Under the pieces are notes generated by a model. The model made no database searches and was not told where the DNA came from. It saw only the letters and a program-made list of their open reading frames with translations. Below, in pieces: positions 10,606 through 22,394 of a stretch of 64,000 nucleotides of DNA (position 1 is the stretch's first letter; each line of letters opens with the position of its first letter). A program made the position numbers and the translations under genes. Source of the DNA: Dermanyssus gallinae (taxonomy: Eukaryota; Arthropoda; Arachnida; Mesostigmata; Dermanyssidae); assembly GCA_003439945.1 (NCBI GenBank), contig QVRM01007032.1, positions 214,647 to 278,646 of the forward strand, read 5' to 3'.

Positions 10606-11742
10606 CCAAGAGTTTGACTACTTTTGCGTGTAATTAGAACTAAAATCCATAAAATACTCATAGTCGCCTTAAAAAAACTTTCAGAAATATTTGGCAACCA
10701 ACTCCATGCCCGTTCAGTTCATTTAGTATACGGGCACTAGGCTTTAGCAAACGAAGGAAAACTTTCCGCCACTTCGACTCCCTTCCGGAAACCAAAATGC
10801 AGCGGCGACTAAATTATTTTAAAAAAACGTTCTAACCGTCTTATAATTGACCAACAGGAAAGCTCCTTTACTAAATGTTCAGCCTCCATAACAAAGACAG
10901 ATATCGTTAAAATAGCCGTATATTCGTTTTGACGTTAAACAGCTTAACGCACAACAACTACTTATTTCACGCGTATTTCATTATTACTTCTACTGGCGTT
11001 GTTGTTTCTGCTGTTGTTCTTACTTCTACTGCTGCAGCTATTGTTGCTAGGATCCACTTACCAACTATTTCTCCTTGCTTGCCAACAACACTAAATTTCA
11101 TCGTCATTCCATACATCCTCGGCTTATTTATGCGCGCAGTTAACCGACTTAGTTGACAACAAAAAATACGACGAGCCAGATGCCTTATTGTTATAAAAAA
11201 AGGACGTTAGGAAAGCAGAGGCAGGAGTTAAAAAAAAGACGAATCATATCTCTTTCAAACAACTACGGTCGGACTCTCCCCGGTATGCGTATTGCTCCCC
11301 GGCACTCTATCTTAGTTAACTATTTCAGAAAGCCAGAGAAGAAAATGGCTCTTTGTTTGAATTTTTTAGCAACAAATCCATGTAACAGCGTAAAAGGTGA
11401 GCAAGCGCAGAACCCCAGAGTCCAAGTATGCCACCCCAGTGTATCATTTTTTCTAGGGCATTTGCTTAGACACTCCTGACATGTTCGAACAAAATAAATA
11501 GATTCCCGCACCCGGAATGGCACTTGCGATAATTGCGCTCAAAAAGAAACCTGCTTCACTCTTGCCGTGGTCGGCCTGCTCTTTATTTATACGTAGTGTT
11601 GGCCCCGCGACATACGGGCTGACAGTAATCTGCTTTTTCTATGCGAGTTGTTTGCTGTGTGTGCACGCGTACTCCATATAAACGTTTATGGTGGACGGAA
11701 ACAGTGGTCACGATGATGATACCTTTATAGTCCCTTTGTCTG

Positions 11743-11743
<1 letters not shown>

Positions 11744-11818
<75 letters not shown>
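11744..11818. repeat. (TA)n array in copy 2
   Basis: Interrupted by one C at 11796; longer than its copy 1 counterpart. Confidence 0.93.
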
Positions 11819-12194
11819 GTACGTACATATTCCGAATCAGATATAATTTTACCCACCTAAACGATTACGGTATGCACTTTAACCAGTTCCCGTAATTGGT
11901 TCATACCGAAATGTATACGAATCTTGATAAGTTTCATAATGAAACGTCTGTTTATTGTCTATAGCCAATCGCTTGTCTGCTTGCAACTTTAATAGGAGCC
12001 ACAGAAAAGGATCATCATTCCATTTAATCGTTACCGAATTAGCGGATCATTTCTTTAAGACGCGGGCTAGGAATTTAACGAGTCGCTTCTGACTAAGGCC
12101 GTTTACATAACTGTCATAGTGCGTTCACGTTTATTATGAACTTGCCAACCCGTTTATCATGTCACTAAAGATACCTGTATTTTCTATCTATCTA

Positions 12195-12199
<5 letters not shown>

Positions 12200-12235
<36 letters not shown>
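12200..12235. repeat. (TA)n array in copy 2, second
   Basis: Thirty-six bases against 34 in copy 1. Confidence 0.9.
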
Positions 12236-12238
<3 letters not shown>

Positions 12239-12325
12239 ATACAAAGTTCTAAGCCACATTCTAGGTCACGTTACATTTCCAGAGTTTGACGGTGTGCCAG
12301 CAAGAGGAAATGGCCCTAGCCTATA

Positions 12326-12395
12326 GCAATTGTTGAAATATAAGTATATTTTATTATTTATTCACTATATACTATAGTTATATTTCAACAAATGC
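12326..12395. repeat. Inverted repeat, 18-bp arms, in copy 2
   Basis: Same hairpin as at 10185-10254. Confidence 0.8.
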
Positions 12396-13946
12396 AATAA
12401 GCTAGTGACGTATAATATATATATATATTTTTTTTGTATACGAATCTAACCTGCGACCCTTAGTGCCTGGCCCATCTTCTTCGCAACGTCCCATAGCATC
12501 CCCGTTGCCATCATCCATCTCAGGCCACAAACCTTGCAACGAACAAGCTATTATATCTGACAATAAATTTGGGGCTACTGAAATTAGGACGCACACATGA
12601 TATATCGTTCGCAGAGAGGGAGAGCTAATGCGTTTAAAACGCACACCTCAAACGCACAATGGCGCGGCGAACCAAGATGAAGGCGGTGCACCCGTAGTTT
12701 AGAGCCCTCACCTTAAGTTTCTAGACTCTTAGATTAGGGCTCTAAACCAAGAGTTTGACTACTTTTGCGTGTAATTAGAACTAAAATCCATAAAATACTC
12801 ATAGTCGCCTTAAAAAAACTTTCAGAAATATTTGGCAACCAACTCCATGCCCGTTCAGTTCATTTAGTATACGGGCACTAGGCTTTAGCAAACGAAGGAA
12901 AACTTTCCGCCACTTCGACTCCCTTCCGGAAACCAAAATGCAGCGGCGACTAAATTATTTTAAAAAAACGTTCTAACCGTCTTATAATTGACCAACAGGA
13001 AAGCTCCTTTACTAAATGTTCAGCCTCCATAACAAAGACAGATATCGTTAAAATAGCCGTATATTCGTTTTGACGTTAAACAGCTTAACGCACAACAACT
13101 ACTTATTTCACGCGTATTTCATTATTACTTCTACTGGCGTTGTTGTTTCTGCTGTTGTTCTTACTTCTACTGCTGCAGCTATTGTTGCTAGGATCCACTT
13201 ACCAACTATTTCTCCTTGCTTGCCAACAACACTAAATTTCATCGTCATTCCATACATCCTCGGCTTATTTATGCGCGCAGTTAACCGACTTAGTTGACAA
13301 CAAAAAATACGACGAGCCAGATGCCTTATTGTTATAAAAAAAGGACGTTAGGAAAGCAGAGGCAGGAGTTAAAAAAAAGACGAATCATATCTCTTTCAAA
13401 CAACTACGGTCGGACTCTCCCCGGTATGCGTATTGCTCCCCGGCACTCTATCTTAGTTAACTATTTCAGAAAGCCAGAGAAGAAAATGGCTCTTTGTTTG
13501 AATTTTTTAGCAACAAATCCATGTAACAGCGTAAAAGGTGAGCAAGCGCAGAACCCCAGAGTCCAAGTATGCCACCCCAGTGTATCATTTTTTCTAGGGC
13601 ATTTGCTTAGACACTCCTGACATGTTCGAACAAAATAAATAGATTCCCGCACCCGGAATGGCACTTGCGATCAAGTACACTACAAGCTATCGAAATATTG
13701 CAAACTAGCTGTCCAAACCACTAAATATATAATCTATATTTTATACAAAAAGATGCCTTTAGCCTTTAAGACTCTAGACGATCTGGACCAATATCTACAG
13801 CCCTACAGTCCGGCGTTTTCTTGGCGGCATGCTCTTAACGGCCTTTGGGTGATCCATTGGGAATCGAATCGGCGCTAGAAACTCACTGGATATTCAGAGA
13901 GGGAATGTGGCACGTTTACGCCGTATCAGCTTCATTTAGGTAAATT

Positions 13947-13977
<31 letters not shown>

Positions 13978-14177
13978 ATCAGTAAAACTGTTACTTACTT
14001 AATAATAAAACTAGCCGTCAAGCGCTTTCCGCAGCATTCGATTTCATATGACAAGAGACACGTTAAGTTTCGCCCAGTTATTGAACACATTATAGTGCAA
14101 GCAAATAACCAAATGTGCTTCAGTGCTAAAAGCAAGACTGCTAACAAATAGTTAGTAATGTAGCTGATAACAAATGC

Positions 14178-14180
<3 letters not shown>

Positions 14181-14222
<42 letters not shown>

Positions 14223-14306
14223 ATATATACCAATATATGTTTATATTTGTATATATATATATATATACAAATATATGTTTATATTTGTATATATATATTT
14301 TTTTTA
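14181..14306. repeat. Compound TA array with palindromic 20-mers
   Basis: TA runs alternate with CAAATATATGTTTATATTTG (14268-14287) and a one-base variant (14230-14249). The 20-mer is itself a hairpin: 8-bp arms CAAATATA/TATATTTG with loop TGTT. Confidence 0.88.
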
Positions 14307-14444
14307 TGGGACCTTCTTCTCCGGACGGCAAATTTATCTAAGTTCAATAACTCTTCATTGAGCTTGAAATTTCCATTATTACATAAATTCAAACAATTAT
14401 AACTATTCAGGTAATTTTGCAGAAAAGGCTATCGCCCGTGTCTG

Positions 14445-14492
14445 TATATATATATATATGTATATATATATACAAATATATGTTTATATTTG
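14445..14492. repeat. TA array with a third copy of the palindromic 20-mer
   Basis: The exact 20-mer recurs at 14473-14492 after another TA run, about 200 bp from the first two. Confidence 0.85.
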
Positions 14493-15505
14493 TGAGTCTA
14501 CGTCGTTTACATGTGTTTTCGATATTACCTTAATAGTTTACACGCATTTTCGACACTATTGTATTACGAAAGTACGCTCGTTACACGAGCTAGTAAACTA
14601 GGATTTAGTAAGTTGTCAAATGTTGCCTTCCCTAGATGGGATATGACCTAGTTAGCTTCAACACTTTACTTGATTTTCAGCGCAGCCTCCGCGCGCACAT
14701 TTGCCTTTGTTCCTCCATTTGGTGCATAATAGCATGTTTAAACGACTGTATACTAATATATAGTTCATTGTTAAATGAGTAATATTTCTAGAAATATATA
14801 AACATTTCCCGCAGATTTTTCACGTTACATATTGCTGTAATAATTATTGTTTTGATCGTTCGTGGAAAAATCTATTCTATCCAAAAATGGCATATGGTAT
14901 CTATACGGAGCAGGACATCGTATTAGTTTACGATTTCGTGGTAAACGTAAACCGGATCGAACAGTAGACACCGAAAGACTCAAATGCTCCAATTTTTGAC
15001 AACGTTTGACATTTATAGTTTGAATCGCAGCCCCAGAGGCGGCAAAAATAAAACAAAACCACAAAAATCAATTGCTATTAACTTGGCGAAACGGTGGCGC
15101 GAGATGACAGCGAAATTATGACGATACAGCGCAGATTCAAAGTGGTGCTCTAGAATAGGAAGAGCCGCAGTACGCGAATAATGCCAGAGCGATACTTCGA
15201 TTCTACTTTTGTCACTACCGTTCACCGTTCAGCGCCAATCAACATATGAGTGGTCATCAAACGCATCAACAAAGGACAGCGCTGCTCACATACAAACGAA
15301 GTGCATGTTTCATTGTAGTGCCCTGCAAATCAGCAACCACTGAGGTGCATCCGGAAATTCGAAAACGTCACCACGTTAACGAAGTCCTTCAACAACAACG
15401 CCCATCAATGAGGGTACACTTGATATCCGGCTTCGACTATCGAAATAAAGACGACAAGTGTACACACGTTGGCTAAGTTCTTCTCCTTATCCTCCTTTTT
15501 CGTAG

Positions 15506-15697
15506 GTTTCATTTCCGACAAAAAATATGCAACAAGAACAACAGCGATGCCTCTGTATACAACGCCCCGGGTCCGTGAAGTCGATTGTGTGGTTCTGCCC
15601 TAGTCTAGTCGATAGCGTGAAAGCCCACTCGACGCAATTAAAGCTTCGCTTCGTCAATCTGCCTGCCTTAGCGGAAGCCACACGCACTCTATGGCAG
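15506..15697 (+). CDS. Candidate internal coding exon, 64 codons, phase 0-0
   Basis: Seen: a long pyrimidine tract (TTCTCCTTATCCTCCTTTTT) ending CGTAG, then 192 bases open in one frame and a CAG|GTACAT donor. The peptide starts VSFPTKNMQQEQQRCLCIQR, contains SVKSIVWFCPSLVDSVKAHS and ends LPALAEATRTLWQ. It is mixed in composition and not repeat-derived, which sets it apart from most open frames here. An ATG lies at 15527. Past the donor the frame runs only seven more codons to a stop, consistent with an exon edge. I do not recognise the family. The minus strand is also open here (Cys-rich, less protein-like). Confidence 0.35.
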
Positions 15698-17312
15698 GTA
15701 CATTTGTGCACAAAATAAACGAAAACGACGACAATGTGTAGTGATGAAGTATCACTTCAACGACGCCGCGCTACATCAGCACAGCGCTTAACGTGGGAAC
15801 GGGGGAGACGTCGGGTGGTTCCGCAAAGTGGAGGGGCAAAACGACTTGCGAGAACTACCTAAGAATATTCGAATACGAGACAGCGCTCGTAGTCGTACTG
15901 GTAGAGAATAATAGTCGTACCACCAGTAGAGGTACCAGTAATCGTTTCGTGGTTGTTGGCCAGTTACCGTGTAATACCGTGTAAAAATAGCAATTTCAAT
16001 CTAAAAAGCTTGATTGCGCCTGACCATAGTTGCCACCGTCATACACCGGCTCCATAAATAGCCACCGGCATGCTACTAGGCGAAGAGAGTTCTGGTGGTG
16101 CGGCCAAAAAAAAATAACGAAAGCAACTCCATTTGACATGTATAACGTATTTCGACGACATTTTCGACGGCCGCTCGCCTCACGTGGGTGGGTGGGCTGC
16201 AATTGAAGTAGAAATTATTCGCTGCTGATTTTTTCCTCGTGCGAGGAGCGTACAAATCACTCAACGACCGTTGTTGTTTTTCGCTGCAACCGTTTTGCAA
16301 CCACAACGGCGTCGTCTCAACCGCGCCTGCGTAGTAACTAGTTAGATTCGGCGGCCTACAGCAACTAGGCATGCCTGTATAGATGGTCAGACAGGCGTCT
16401 TTGTTGTATTGGCATCAGTGCGCGTCCTGTGTCTACTCCTGTGTCGTCGCTGTTCGTCACAGAAATTCGCGGTCGTCCATTTTTTTCCTATCCGAATAGA
16501 AACACAATTGTACCGGCCCTCCCTACGAGCTGTAGTAGCAGCAGCAGCAGCTGGTCGACAATCTTCCCTTCTCGATTCCTTCTGTGTTATGTTCTCTGTC
16601 CCACTCTTGTCTTCTACACGTCATAGGCTACCTCATGTGCGTCGTCGTCGTCGAAAACTTAAGATGAATATGAGAAACTGATAGTCGTCGGAGAAAACCA
16701 CCCTTTGTAAAAGCTCCAGAGAACGACACGGACGCAAAGAACAAAACATACGTTGTTATTGTCGCGACAGTACCGGAAACGTCAGAACACTGCCTCGCCT
16801 GCAACTGCTGAAACTCATTAGGTACCACCGCCTGCGAGAGCGAAAATGTACAGCGGTCTTTTCGCATTACGACCATGCTTACTGGCAATCAAAGCAATGT
16901 TGATAAGCGGTCTCACCGATAACATTTTCAGGAGCCACATTATTAAAATGTGGGGCGGGAACAGAATTATATCCTGCCTTACTTAACAGAGCATTACGTA
17001 AGTGAATCGCACGCGGCGGTGATAAGTCGAAGAACTTGCAGTCTTGATTGATTGACTGGAAATGCATAGCGTTATAGACTATAGTTTATTGACAAGGTAT
17101 TCATTTTTCAAATAGCCGATATTGGCGGGAAGTCCAGTATGGGGCAGCGTGCCATGAATGAGGTGAATGACGCTAGAGCCGTGCAATGCACTGCGATTGT
17201 GTCGATCTTAAACGGCAACGTAAATCGGACTTTACCCCAAAAACTTAGAAGAGGTCCAGGCTAGCTCTGACTCTGGCATGCGTGGCAGCTTTAAGACTGT
17301 ATACATATATAA
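15698..17312. other. No supported gene
   Basis: Mostly unique-looking sequence. Open frames on both strands near 16076-16372, 16409-16681 and 16628-16888 overlap one another and match nothing I know. A short GTA/GCA triplet tract lies at about 16531-16550. Confidence 0.5.
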
Positions 17313-17516
17313 TTTTTTTTTTTCAATATTTTCCGTAAGGCCATTGCCTGTGTACGGTTTTTTCATGTCATGGCTAATTTTAATTCAGTCCGGCCTTTAC
17401 CTTGTCTAAATTGGAAGCCATGCAAACCAATTTAAGAGTGGCCGAATTGGGTCTCGAACCCAGTCCTCCCGAATGCAAAGCAAAGACTTTGCCACTAAGC
17501 CATCTTGCTCGGTTAA
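17313..17516 (-). mobile_element. tRNA-derived SINE (minus strand)
   Basis: Read on the minus strand, the head carries an RNA polymerase III box A (TGGCTTAGTGG, 17492-17502) and a good box B (GGGTTCGAGACCC, 17449-17461) at tRNA-like spacing. Between them is CTTTGCTTTGCATTCGGGAGG, resembling a degenerate anticodon arm around TTTGCAT, as in an alanine tRNA. The anticodon stem does not pair well, so this is not a working tRNA gene. A body of about 125 bp follows and ends in an A-rich tail (seen as the T run at 17313-17323). A (TA)n array adjoins the head. No clear target-site duplication was seen. Confidence 0.6.
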
Positions 17517-17520
17517 ATAG

Positions 17521-17522
<2 letters not shown>

Positions 17523-17557
<35 letters not shown>
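17523..17557. repeat. (TA)n microsatellite next to the SINE head
   Basis: About 17 TA units directly upstream (in SINE sense) of the tRNA-like head. Confidence 0.93.
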
Positions 17558-17558
<1 letters not shown>

Positions 17559-17816
17559 GTGCACGTAAGTATAAATACGGAACAATATGCATATATATGC
17601 TTGCATCTAGGTAGAGTGAATGAAAGTACGGATTTACAGGCTGCCTCTAAGCCGTATTGTTCTCTCAAAGGAAACGGACGGAAGCGGCCGATCACACATC
17701 ATGATTACATCATCTTGTATGTGAAGTCACGAAGGCATCTGCACTGCATGCCTCTGTGGCGGCGGACAAAAGCAAAACAAAAACGAGTAGTCTCAATGCG
17801 GGAGACATAGGCATGA

Positions 17817-18194
17817 ATGGCTAAGATAGTGGAAAGAGCGCGAAAGCTAGAGAGGGGAGATACGGAGGAAGATGAAACACGCTCTGACAGCGCGGAACAA
17901 GCGCGGAGTTTCTTAAAACTCTCATCATTGTTTGTAGTCTTTATTGCATTGTTGTTGTTGTTGTTGTGGTTGTTGCGACTGGCACAGCTACAGCTTCGGC
18001 TGTTGTTATTGTTGACGAAGTTGAAATCGCTTTCTGATTCTGTTGCTTTCAAGCAACCAGTTGCAAGAGCAGCCTTCGAAGTAGCAGGATTCGTCATAGA
18101 AGCAAGACCAGTGGCAACAATGGCAGTAGCAGAAGCAGTGGTACCAGCTCCTCGGAATTCGCTTCTTGCGAGATGGGACGGGACATCGGTCTGA
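17817..18194 (+). CDS. Hypothetical 125-residue ORF with a possible membrane segment
   Basis: ATG to stop with no intron. The first 45 residues are charged (RARKLERGDTEEDETRSDSA). A hydrophobic stretch rich in Leu follows (about residues 40-65), then a neutral Ala/Val-rich C-terminus. The hydrophobic part overlaps a GTT/TTG triplet tract (17950-17975), and the opposite strand is also open for 167 codons (17705-18208, Asn/Ser-rich). Two-strand openness over a repeat argues that this is chance. No family or splice evidence supports it. Confidence 0.13.
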   Translation: MAKIVERARKLERGDTEEDETRSDSAEQARSFLKLSSLFVVFIALLLLLLWLLRLAQLQLRLLLLLTKLKSLSDSVAFKQPVARAAFEVAGFVIEARPVATMAVAEAVVPAPRNSLLARWDGTSV

Positions 18195-18969
18195 CAAAAC
18201 AAAGGCACATGACGACTTCCGAAATAGACAGGCCATTAGAGCCGACCCGCCGCGCTTGCAGATGCCAACCACGAATAGACTGACAGTAGAAAGACATCGG
18301 CGTCGACGTCGCCATTGCAGCCCTGTCTGGCCTGACGCACCCAGAAACCCCACCACGTTGTGTAGCGGTCGTAGCAGAGCGTATGACATTCATCTTGTGC
18401 CGATAGATGGATGCCCCGATGCTGGCTCAGCCCCATGACGCCAAGGTGTCGAGTCGGGCCGGCGCAAGCGTTCCATCACCTTCTTTGTCGAGCGCCGCGA
18501 TCGCCGCCGACGACGACGACGATATTCGAAAAACGTGCGCAGTGCCCTTATGACAGCAAATATCGCACTAGAAGTAAATCTGGCCAACTTCTAAGGAAGA
18601 GCGCGTGGAAATTATTGAATACCCAAGCAATATGATTATATCTCACCCTTTAACAGAGCATGTCGACCACGAAGAAGACGCGAATATGGAACCAAACTCG
18701 TGCTGTCACCTATTTGAGTACGACTGTGTTTGCATCTTTGGACCTACATGTAGCACCTTATAATGATCAAGATGCTATTGTTCGGATCGTATACATTCAC
18801 CAAACGGTACTATATTTTGAAAATACAACTAATTATTGCGATAATTTTGGAGTGCAGGCCGCAAAAGCAAAAAACATTAAGGAACGCAAAACGTAAACAA
18901 ATATTTAATAAAGAAGGAGCTTGCGTAGTAGTATGCGCAGAATTATCACATCATCCTCTCTCTCTCGAT

Positions 18970-19005
<36 letters not shown>

Positions 19006-20332
19006 ATACGAGAGCCTTGAGAGACTTCTATCGTGCACCGTCCGCACTTGCCCGAAATTCTAACTGCAGACAAAAAAATGGAAAAACGGAAAATTGGGAG
19101 AGAAGAGTAGCAACAACACCTAGTAAGATAAGCAACTGAAATAACTATACTAATACGGAACACCCACAAACGCAAGAAAGCACATACCATAGATTGCAAA
19201 AACACCAACAAAATAAGGATTGCAGCGACGGAACTGAAGGAGATAGCAACGGGGTCGTAAAATAAAGAGTATTCGAGACCACCGTATTAGGGCCAAGGAG
19301 CTCTTGCAGCCCGAAAGACCAGAGTAAATTATTATTAGATGCACTTCTCCTAGAACCATGGCGATTGAACAGCCATTATTTTCAAGTTCTTCTCTCACTT
19401 CAAGTACAATACACACAACAACAGCGACAGGCATTGCTGCCGTTGTCGACTAATGTGACATGAATTGGATGAATCGAATCTCACGCAAGGGTGGCGATGG
19501 AATAGCGGCACTCCAAAAGCTCCCACCTTTAAGGGCCGGCACAATGCATACCCATGCTTTTATGCTTCTCATCTCGTCTCCACAACAAGGCTGTAACAAT
19601 GGCTAGCGAGTGGGTATGAATCAACAACAACAAAAGCCATAACAAAAAGCCTCGTTTTTGACATGCCACGTACAGCGGATCGGTCAAGGCAAGACAGGCA
19701 GGCACGAGAAGACGCCGTTTGCCCCGCAAACAGCCGCCTGCTATCGCAGTATTTCAAAAGGGCATTGCAAAGTGATGGACCGGAAGGTGGGTCATACCCA
19801 CAATGATTACTACTACTGCTACCGTCATCATCGGAACTTTTATTCTTTCTTCGTCATCTCGTCATCATTATGGCGTTCGTCGTCGGTGTTTCGCTGTTGC
19901 AGCGGTTCAATCACGATTCTCATTCGTTGATTATACGAGCTACAAATGCGCACATCGAGGAGTACGTAGTCGTGAAACACGATGGCACCCTTTTGCACAC
20001 AGTTATTGCTGCTGCTGCTGCTGACCGGTTGCTGCTGCTGCTGCGGCTGAACAAACATGTCGCTGCTTGCTGCTTATGGGGTATCCGGTAATCTAGACCC
20101 CGGTCCAATATCCATAGCAATGAGCCTCTTAACATGACTGATAGTGATCGTGAGTGACCTGTCCTGACGCTACTTGGAGTCTCCTAGACTATTAAACTGC
20201 TGTCGATACTGTTACTACCGCTGAAAATAAAGTAACATTTCGGGCTGACCCTCAGCCAACATTGAACGTCTACGCAATTGCTCTTGTATTGCTTCACGAG
20301 CCGGACCCCAATAAATGCAAATGTACAACGGT
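18195..20332. other. No supported gene
   Basis: Many overlapping short frames at 18166-18640 reflect fairly high GC and CGT/CGA triplets (18296-18310, 18505-18525). A (TA)n tract sits at 18972-19001, and GCT triplets occur at 20005-20045. Nothing else is recognisable. Confidence 0.5.
18972..19001. repeat. (TA)n microsatellite
   Basis: About 15 TA units after a short TCTC run. Confidence 0.92.
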
Positions 20333-20400
20333 GGGGATCGAGCCCGTGCACGCATGTGTCACCTCCAGTCGTAAGGCGCACGTGAATGCGCCACGCCACC
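20333..20400 (-). mobile_element. tRNA-like SINE head (minus strand)
   Basis: On the minus strand the sequence starts GGTGGCGTGGCGCATTCACG, with a box-A-like region, and reaches a box-B-like GGGCTCGATCCCC (20333-20345) followed by CACCGTTG. Positions 20363-20400 align without gaps to 34538-34575 on the plus strand with 31 of 38 bases equal. That supports a shared dispersed element, not a tRNA gene. The body below 20333 is short or decayed. Confidence 0.5.
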
Positions 20401-20499
20401 GACCACTACTACTACTACTACTACTATGACTACAGCGACTGCTTCTACTAACTATTTTTACCAACTACTATTTCCGCTGTTAATACCAGTATGACTAGT

Positions 20500-20514
20500 A
20501 CAACAACAACGACG

Positions 20515-20545
<31 letters not shown>

Positions 20546-20560
20546 AATAACAACAACAGG
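20500..20560. repeat. CAA/CGA trinucleotide array
   Basis: Almost pure CAA, with CGA variants at the left and GACGACGACG just to the right. Confidence 0.88.
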
Positions 20561-20917
20561 CACGACGACGACGACGCTTCTACTATAAACCATTAGCCAG
20601 CAGGACCAGCACCCGTGCCTAAAAGCCACAGTACGCTGGACATACGCCAGCACTGCCGATACTAACCGTTAACTGCTCTTACTGCTACTACTACGACTAC
20701 TCTATACAACCAAGTAACTCATCATTTATGTATGGTCATTAAGCTAGGCTCCGCTGGCGTCGCCGTGTGGTTCCTGCCGATCTAATGCGATTGCTCATCA
20801 TATGTTTGAAAGCGCATAGTGCCCAAACCCCAACCCTCTCCTCGCCTCTGCTCTTCAGTCCCGTCAAGATATGGATGCAGCTCTTACTGCAGCGACGCAT
20901 ATATATGCATCGCCACA

Positions 20918-20918
<1 letters not shown>

Positions 20919-20949
<31 letters not shown>
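20919..20949. repeat. (TA)n microsatellite
   Basis: About 15 TA units. Confidence 0.92.
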
Positions 20950-20952
<3 letters not shown>

Positions 20953-21249
20953 CTTTTACATCAATAGCCGACCACCATCGGCATAAGAACCCCGATTTAC
21001 CCAAATTCAATTTTCACCCCTGGCCGCTGTTCGCAATCGTGTTAGTCGTAGCAGCAGCACATGTAGTACTGTTCTTGGGGGGAGGCGGTTATGATGGTCG
21101 ACGACACGGACCAAATTTGACCCCCGGCGACCGGCGGGCCAGCTCATCGGCACAACGCCGAAAAGACGCCTGTCCGGTTGGCATATTTCGTACAACGTGT
21201 TCTATGCAACTTGCATGCATTGCTGTGCCAATAGAGAGTCGACGTAGTC

Positions 21250-21337
21250 GTAGACGACATGGTTGTTGTCGTAGTCGTTATTGTTGCTGTTGTTGTCATC
21301 GTCCTCGTCATAATGTTGCTGCTGTTGTTGTTGTTGC

Positions 21338-21369
<32 letters not shown>

Positions 21370-21440
21370 TTGTTGTTGTTGTTGTTGTTGTCGACGTCAT
21401 AATGTTGCTGCTGTTGTTGTTTTTATTATTGTTGCAATAG
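21250..21440. repeat. GTT/GTC/GCT trinucleotide array
   Basis: Long interrupted array. A block reading CGTCATAATGTTGCTGCTGT occurs twice (about 21305 and 21397), so part of the array was itself duplicated. Confidence 0.9.
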
Positions 21441-22295
21441 TGGAGCCTGTGCTTTGATTATGCAATTCGGGGTAACAATTGACACAGCTGCTGCAATGAA
21501 ATATTGCTTCTGCGGCGCAGAGGTACGGCGCACAGGGTATAGGGTCTCCGGCGGACTGGGTAAAGCTACAACCAATGAATTCTTATGGCAATCAAATAAT
21601 TGATATGATAGTATACGTCGTATCGTTGATGCCCTTTCAGGTTTGCTACTTAACAGGCGGAGCTGTACCGCAGTGCATTGCTGCAGCGTCCAAGCATTTA
21701 GTGGTGCATCATGTACGACTGTCGATAGCTAGTCGACGAACAGCCATAAGCACAGTAATAGTGACGCCTTCCCGCCAGTACAGATATATGAGCTTATACA
21801 GGCATATGAGCGCATTTTCATCGTCGTACTGAAGCCGGCGTCTTCATCGCCTGCCGGGGTGACAACACCGAACCACGGCCATACAGCATAAATGTAGCGA
21901 AGAAGAAAATAATGCGCAGAGGATTTGTCACAGGTTGCGGCCGCGCCGACCCGTCGACGCCCGGCACAGAAAAATGTTGGCGTTTGGAATTCGCAACGCT
22001 GGCTTGTAACCTTCAAATGCGTGGACGTACAGGGCTTGATGATGCAACCAACGAAAGCACCTCTGTGAAGCTGGTGCTTTTGGCGGTAAAGTTGCCTGAA
22101 TGCTTGCGTCTGTTCTCAGCGATGTTCCCTTTTTCTCCACCGCATATGCGCACAGTTGCACACACGCTAGTGCCACAGGATAAGAAAATATTGTGAAAAA
22201 TAGCATAGTAACTAAATAGAAGTAAACAACACATCTCTCTCCAGGTGCCTTTGAATGCCTGTCCCTATTCTGGATCATGTTAGTTTCTGTACTGC

Positions 22296-22298
<3 letters not shown>
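21441..22298. other. No supported gene
   Basis: A pyrimidine-rich tract ending CTTTCAG at 21640 is followed by an open frame to 21832, but no convincing donor was found. The rest is ordinary. Confidence 0.5.

Positions 22299-22394
<96 letters not shown>
22299..22394. repeat. Long (TA)n microsatellite
   Basis: About 48 TA units with one C interruption near 22369. Confidence 0.96.

Larger units (their letters stand above)
9395..11527. repeat. Tandem duplication, copy 1 (2133 bp)
   Basis: This copy and the next form a head-to-tail pair of a 2.13-kb unit. I compared them line by line and saw differences only in the TA tracts: 9611-9680 versus 11744-11819, and 10061-10094 versus 12200-12235, together 8 bp longer in copy 2. 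The trinucleotide GAT is present at the left edge, the junction (11528) and the right edge (13669), so the breakpoint has microhomology. The unit holds two inverted repeats and no recognised gene. Frames of 67-108 codons in it match nothing I know. Confidence 0.93.
11528..13668. repeat. Tandem duplication, copy 2 (2141 bp)
   Basis: Directly follows copy 1 in the same orientation. After its end (a third GAT at 13669) single-copy sequence resumes with CAAGTAC. The same seven bases lie just left of copy 1 (9385-9391), inside the palindrome CAAGTACTTG. The near identity means a very recent event or an assembly duplication. Differing TA lengths are what two real copies, or two haplotypes, would show. 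Confidence 0.93.
13672..15505. other. AT-rich DNA with TA tracts, no supported gene
   Basis: A (TA)n tract lies at 13950-13977 and compound TA arrays at 14181-14306 and 14445-14492. The rest is unique-looking. A frame at 15246-15476 (+) is open but unrecognised. The last 30 bases are strongly pyrimidine-rich and end in TTTTTCGTAG, which looks like a good 3' splice site. Confidence 0.55.
20401..21249. other. Triplet-rich DNA, no supported gene
   Basis: ACT triplets at about 20404-20427 and a CAA/CGA array at 20500-20560. A (TA)n tract lies at 20919-20949. Ordinary sequence otherwise. Confidence 0.6.

Noticed and set aside
9395..13668. LTR retrotransposon reading of the two 2.1-kb copies
   Set aside because: The copies are directly adjacent with no internal region, and no TG...CA termini, primer-binding site or polyprotein was seen.
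14181..14492. CRISPR-like array of a repeated 20-mer
   Set aside because: Only three copies, spacers are TA runs, and the DNA is clearly eukaryotic.
17440..17516. Functional tRNA gene on the minus strand
   Set aside because: Box A and B are good but the anticodon stem pairs poorly and the acceptor arms do not match; a SINE head with body and A tail fits better.
17705..18208. 167-codon minus-strand frame, Asn/Ser-rich
   Set aside because: It is antisense to the plus-strand ORF and its Asn run is the reverse of a GTT tract, so it is most likely chance.
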